Source: Clostridia bacterium
GTDB lineage: Bacteria; Bacillota; Clostridia; Oscillospirales; Acutalibacteraceae
Assembly (NCBI GenBank): GCA_017431755.1
Contig: JAFRKM010000090.1
Coordinates: 1 to 18,202 of the forward strand
Direction: 5' to 3'
DNA: 18,202 bases
Below are positions 15,017 through 18,202 of the stretch, piece by piece. The position numbers and the translations under genes are program-made. Below the pieces are notes generated by a model. It did no database searches and was not told where the DNA came from. It saw only the letters and a list, made by a program, of their open reading frames with translations. Each line of letters begins with the position of its first letter. The stretch's first letter is position 1.

Positions 15017-17065
15017 ATGGCATCTTTATTTAAAATTGATATTAAAAATTTAAAAGGTGTAGGCCCTAAGACATCGCTATTTTTGAATCGTCTTGGAGTT
15101 TACACCATTGGTGATATAATAAGGTTTTTTCCCAGAACTTATGAGGATTGGACGACTGTTAGCACTTTGCAAGAAGCGTGTGGCCAAAAAGATAGGTGTG
15201 TAAGATTAAAAATTTTATCTTACCCCCAAATAATTAGATTAAGAAGCGGGAAAACCCTTTATAAATTGGAAGCTACAGATGGAATAAATCTTGCTCAGAT
15301 AGTTTTTTATAATAGTAAATATGCTGCTGAAAGCCTTGTTAAAGATAACGAGTATATTTTAAGGGGAAATGTAGAGTTTAAATTTGGGAAATATGAAATT
15401 TCTTCCCCGAAAATAAAAAAAACAGACGAAGCAGAATCATTTTATCCGGTATATAATCAGACAGCCGGAATAAATTCTAAAAAAATATCTTCTTTGGTAA
15501 AAAATGCACTTAAAATGCTTCCGGGGAACATAAGTGAAACTTTGCCTGAAAAAGTTATAGCTGAAAATAATTTATGTAGTCTTAATTTTGCGGTTAGAAA
15601 TATTCATTTTCCCAAAGACCGTCAAAGTTTAGAAATGTCACGAAGAAGAATTGTTTTTGAAGAAATTTTTATTTATCAGCTTGGGATCAAGTTAATTAAA
15701 AAGAATTCTAAAATTAAAACAAAGATTAAAATAAAAAATGAATACAGCAAAGAATTTGCTGATTTTTTGCCGTTTGAGTTAACCTCGGTACAAAAAAATG
15801 CAATAAGTGATTGCATAAATGATATTAAAAATAGTGGATTTTCAATGAATAGACTTTTGCAAGGAGATGTTGGTTCGGGTAAGACAGCTGTTGCAGCATC
15901 TCTTGCGTATACTGTTGCAAAAAACGGTTATCAAGTTGCAGTTATGGCGCCCACGGAATTGTTGGCGGCGCAGCATTTTAAAACTTTTGAAAAGTTTTTT
16001 CAAAAAACAAATATAAAAGTAGGGCTGATGTGTGGTTCGCTTAGGGCAAAAGCGAGAAAACTTTTAAATGAAAATATAGAAACCGGTAATGTAGACATAG
16101 TAATTGGTACGCACTGTTTGATTTCTGATAATACCGCATTTAAAAATTTGGGATTAATAATTACCGATGAGCAGCACAGATTTGGAGTAAACCAAAGGGC
16201 AAAACTGATAAACAAAGGCATGGCACCACATGTTTTGGTTATGTCTGCAACTCCGATTCCAAGGAGTTTAGCGCTTATTTTATATGGCGATTTGGATATT
16301 TCTGTTTTAAATGAAACTTTGCCCGGTCGACAAAAAATTGATACTTTTTCTGTGGACAGCTCAAAAAGGCACAGGGTATGGAATTTTATAAAAAATATAA
16401 TTGGCGAAGGCGGCCAGTGCTATATTGTTTGTGCAAGTATTGTTGAAAACGAAAATGATATTATAGACGTAAACAGCTATTATGAAAAAATGCTTGAAAG
16501 TGTCTTTGATAAAGAAGAAGTTAAAATATTGCACGGTAAAATGAAGCCTTTGGAAAAAGATTTGATAATGTCTGATTTTATAAACGGTAAAACTAAAATA
16601 CTTGTTTCCACAACTGTGATAGAGGTTGGAATAGATGTTCCAAATGCAAGAATTATAGTAATAGAAAACGCCGAAAGGTTTGGAATTTCGCAACTTCATC
16701 AGTTAAGAGGGCGTGTTGGTAGAAGTAATTTAAAATCTTACTGTGTTTTAATTTCTGATTCTAAAAGTAATGATTCAAAAAGAAGATTTTCCGCAATGGT
16801 TAATTCTAATGATGGCTTTTATCTTTCGGAAGAAGACTTAAAACTTCGTGGCCCAGGAGATTTTTTTGGGGTGAATCAGCATGGTGTTCCAAATGTAAAT
16901 ATTCCTACTTCATATAATGATATATGGATTATTAAGGCGGCTCAGAAGTCTGCGGATGTTTCAAAACTTGATTTTTCTGACCCTAGTTTTAAATTTATAA
17001 ATAAAAGAATTGATAATATATTTAAAAGAAGATCTGATTTTAATTCGCAAATGGTAGTGTTTTAA
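15017..17065 (+). CDS. recG: ATP-dependent DNA helicase RecG
   Basis: RecG unwinds branched DNA and reverses stalled replication forks. From ATG 15017 it has 682 residues, the usual length. The N-terminal part has a helix-hairpin-helix-like NLKGVGPKT (11-19) and the wedge OB-fold (about 55-135). The helicase core has Walker A GDVGSGKT (283-290), APTELLAAQH (311-320), DEQH (384-387), SATPIPRSLAL (410-420), STTVIEVGIDVPNA (531-544) and motif VI QLRGRVGRS (562-570); a C-terminal RecG module follows. TTG 15002 is rejected because it overlaps the GGAGGTG ribosome binding site, which correctly places ATG 15017. It lies 26 bases after fakA and 16 before acpS, consistent with one transcript. Confidence 0.98.
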   Translation: MASLFKIDIKNLKGVGPKTSLFLNRLGVYTIGDIIRFFPRTYEDWTTVSTLQEACGQKDRCVRLKILSYPQIIRLRSGKTLYKLEATDGINLAQIVFYNSKYAAESLVKDNEYILRGNVEFKFGKYEISSPKIKKTDEAESFYPVYNQTAGINSKKISSLVKNALKMLPGNISETLPEKVIAENNLCSLNFAVRNIHFPKDRQSLEMSRRRIVFEEIFIYQLGIKLIKKNSKIKTKIKIKNEYSKEFADFLPFELTSVQKNAISDCINDIKNSGFSMNRLLQGDVGSGKTAVAASLAYTVAKNGYQVAVMAPTELLAAQHFKTFEKFFQKTNIKVGLMCGSLRAKARKLLNENIETGNVDIVIGTHCLISDNTAFKNLGLIITDEQHRFGVNQRAKLINKGMAPHVLVMSATPIPRSLALILYGDLDISVLNETLPGRQKIDTFSVDSSKRHRVWNFIKNIIGEGGQCYIVCASIVENENDIIDVNSYYEKMLESVFDKEEVKILHGKMKPLEKDLIMSDFINGKTKILVSTTVIEVGIDVPNARIIVIENAERFGISQLHQLRGRVGRSNLKSYCVLISDSKSNDSKRRFSAMVNSNDGFYLSEEDLKLRGPGDFFGVNQHGVPNVNIPTSYNDIWIIKAAQKSADVSKLDFSDPSFKFINKRIDNIFKRRSDFNSQMVVF

Positions 17066-17081
17066 AAAGGAGGATGAAAAT

Positions 17082-17462
17082 TTGTATAGTGTTGGAATAG
17101 ATATGGTTGAAATATCCAGAGTTAAAAAATCAATGGAAAATTCTAGATTTTTAAATTTTATATTGGGTGGAAAAGAATACGAGCAGTTAAAAAGCAAAAA
17201 TTTTATTTCTCAAAGCGTTGCTGATAATTTTTGCGCAAAAGAAGCATTTGCCAAAGCTGTTGGTACGGGTTTTAGAGGCTTTGATATTAAAGAAGTTCAA
17301 ATTTTAAGAGATAATCTTGGTAGGCCGTATATTTTTTTAACGGGTAAAGCTTTTGAAACGTGGGGGAAAAATGGCTATGAATTTTCAGTTAGCCTAACTC
17401 ATACCAAAGAGCTCGCGAGTGCAGTGGTGGTATGCTTTAAAAATGATTCTGTGAAGGAGTAA
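17082..17462 (+). CDS. acpS: Holo-[acyl-carrier-protein] synthase
   Basis: AcpS moves the 4'-phosphopantetheine arm of coenzyme A to a serine of acyl carrier protein, making it active for fatty acid synthesis. At 126 residues it has normal length. The metal ligands are Asp7 in VGIDMVEISRV and Glu54 in FCAKEAFAKAVGTG; the C-terminal FSVSLTHTKELASAVVV (101-117) completes the family pattern. TTG 17082 is 9 bases after AAAGGAGG; an out-of-frame ATG at 17074 gives only a short reading frame. It sits between recG and nnrD, and the acpS-nnrD pairing is frequent in Firmicutes. With fakA upstream, two lipid-precursor genes share this transcript. Confidence 0.96.
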   Translation: MYSVGIDMVEISRVKKSMENSRFLNFILGGKEYEQLKSKNFISQSVADNFCAKEAFAKAVGTGFRGFDIKEVQILRDNLGRPYIFLTGKAFETWGKNGYEFSVSLTHTKELASAVVVCFKNDSVKE

Positions 17463-17466
17463 GAAG

Positions 17467-18202
17467 ATGAGGAAGTATGAATATTTAAAAATGATTAACC
17501 AAGAAATGGCAAAATCCCTTTTGCCTATGCGCTTTCCGGAATCTAACAAAGGAGATTTCGGGAGGCTTCTTTGTATTTGTGGTAGCAGAAAAATGCCCGG
17601 TGCTGCTTGCTTTGCGGTTCGAGCGGCCACAAAATGTGGAGTGGGGTTAGTTGAAGCTGCTATTCCTGAATCAATTTATAATATCGTTGCGTCAAATATT
17701 CCTGAAGCTTTGATTTTTCCATATGAAGATGAAAAAAATATAGAAGATATTATTTTAGAAAAATCTAAAAAAAGCGCGGCTGTTTTAATTGGTCCGGGTA
17801 TGGGCTGGAATGAAAAAACCAAGAAAATAGTTTTTAATATGATAAGAAATTGTACTTTACCAATGATAATTGATGCTGATGGAATAAATGTTATATCTGA
17901 AAACATAGATATATTAAAAGATGCTAGGTCTGAGATTGTTCTTACTCCGCATCCAAAAGAAATGTCTAGACTAAATAAAGAAAAAACAGAAGAAATCGTG
18001 TTAAAAAAAGCAGAATATGCTCGGGAGTTTGCTAAAAAATATGGTGTTACACTGATTATTAAAGGACATGAAACAGTAATTTCAGATAAAGAAGGGATTA
18101 TTTATGTAAACAAAACAGGTAACGAATCAATGGCAAAAGGCGGTAGCGGAGATGTACTTTCTGGTATGATAGGTGCATTTTTGGCTCAAGGTGTTGCTCC
18201 GA
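17467..18202 (+). CDS. nnrD: ADP-dependent NAD(P)H-hydrate dehydratase, partial at window end
   Basis: The enzyme repairs hydrated NAD(P)H (NADHX/NADPHX) by ADP- or ATP-dependent dehydration. I read 245 codons before the window ends, most of the carbohydrate-kinase-like domain: GDFGRLLCICGSRKMPGA (29-46), GPGMG (109-113), DADGIN (136-141), LTPHPKEMSRL (159-169), KGHETVI (199-205) and NESMAKGGSGDVLSGM (219-234), where Asp229 is the expected catalytic base. The fused NAD(P)HX epimerase domain found in many bacteria is absent at the N-terminus, so this is a dehydratase-only form. ATG 17467 is 7 bases after AAGGAG, which overlaps the end of acpS; the genes are 4 bases apart. The C-terminal end lies outside the window. 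Confidence 0.93.
   Translation, partial: MRKYEYLKMINQEMAKSLLPMRFPESNKGDFGRLLCICGSRKMPGAACFAVRAATKCGVGLVEAAIPESIYNIVASNIPEALIFPYEDEKNIEDIILEKSKKSAAVLIGPGMGWNEKTKKIVFNMIRNCTLPMIIDADGINVISENIDILKDARSEIVLTPHPKEMSRLNKEKTEEIVLKKAEYAREFAKKYGVTLIIKGHETVISDKEGIIYVNKTGNESMAKGGSGDVLSGMIGAFLAQGVAP

Noticed and set aside
1..18202. A defence, mobile or secondary-metabolite island
   Set aside because: All identified genes are core housekeeping or sporulation genes of even composition, and no integrase, transposase, toxin-antitoxin or repeat array is present.

Overview
This is an AT-rich segment of a low-GC, spore-forming bacterium, most likely a member of the Clostridia. The evidence is the low G+C, frequent TTG/GTG starts behind strong GGAGG-type ribosome binding sites, and spo0A, spoIVB and a SpoIIM-family gene together. 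The RadC N-terminus also resembles those I know from Oscillospiraceae-type Clostridia. All genes look chromosomal and intact except the last, which runs off the window. I see no tRNA, rRNA, CRISPR array, insertion sequence or prophage gene.

Region 1 (1-4230, +): a probable sigma-A promoter drives prfA (release factor 1), a Sua5/TsaC-type threonylcarbamoyl-AMP synthase, a membrane-anchored lytic transglycosylase and an M18 aminopeptidase, ending at a bidirectional terminator. The transglycosylase seems to start at an AUU codon. Region 2 (4252-6605): radC (-) and an RluA-family pseudouridine synthase (+) diverge. The synthase then converges on a SpoIIM-like gene (-) with overlapping stop codons. 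Region 3 (6606-9930): an unrecognised 255-residue gene (-) with its own promoter and terminator lies divergent to spoIVB and spo0A (+), which end at a strong bidirectional terminator. SpoIVB signals from forespore to mother cell, and Spo0A is the master sporulation regulator. Its receiver domain here has a Glu-Glu acidic pair instead of Asp-Asp.

Region 4 (9931-10515, -): a small conserved-looking basic protein and secG form a two-gene unit. Region 5 (10516-10906): a 391-base gene-free stretch holds divergent promoters and a long leader before rny. A 22/19-nt imperfect inverted repeat brackets the later part of the leader and ends just before the rny ribosome binding site. Region 6 (10907-18202, +): rny (RNase Y) and a YmdB-type phosphodiesterase are followed by fakA (fatty acid kinase), recG, acpS and nnrD (cut by the window end).

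Most of the window is conserved housekeeping and sporulation sequence, and I do not see a clearly new multi-gene system. The points most worth following are the possible structured rny leader, two genes lacking a normal start codon (one with a well-placed ribosome binding site before AUU), the altered Spo0A acidic pocket and the unknown gene divergent to spoIVB.
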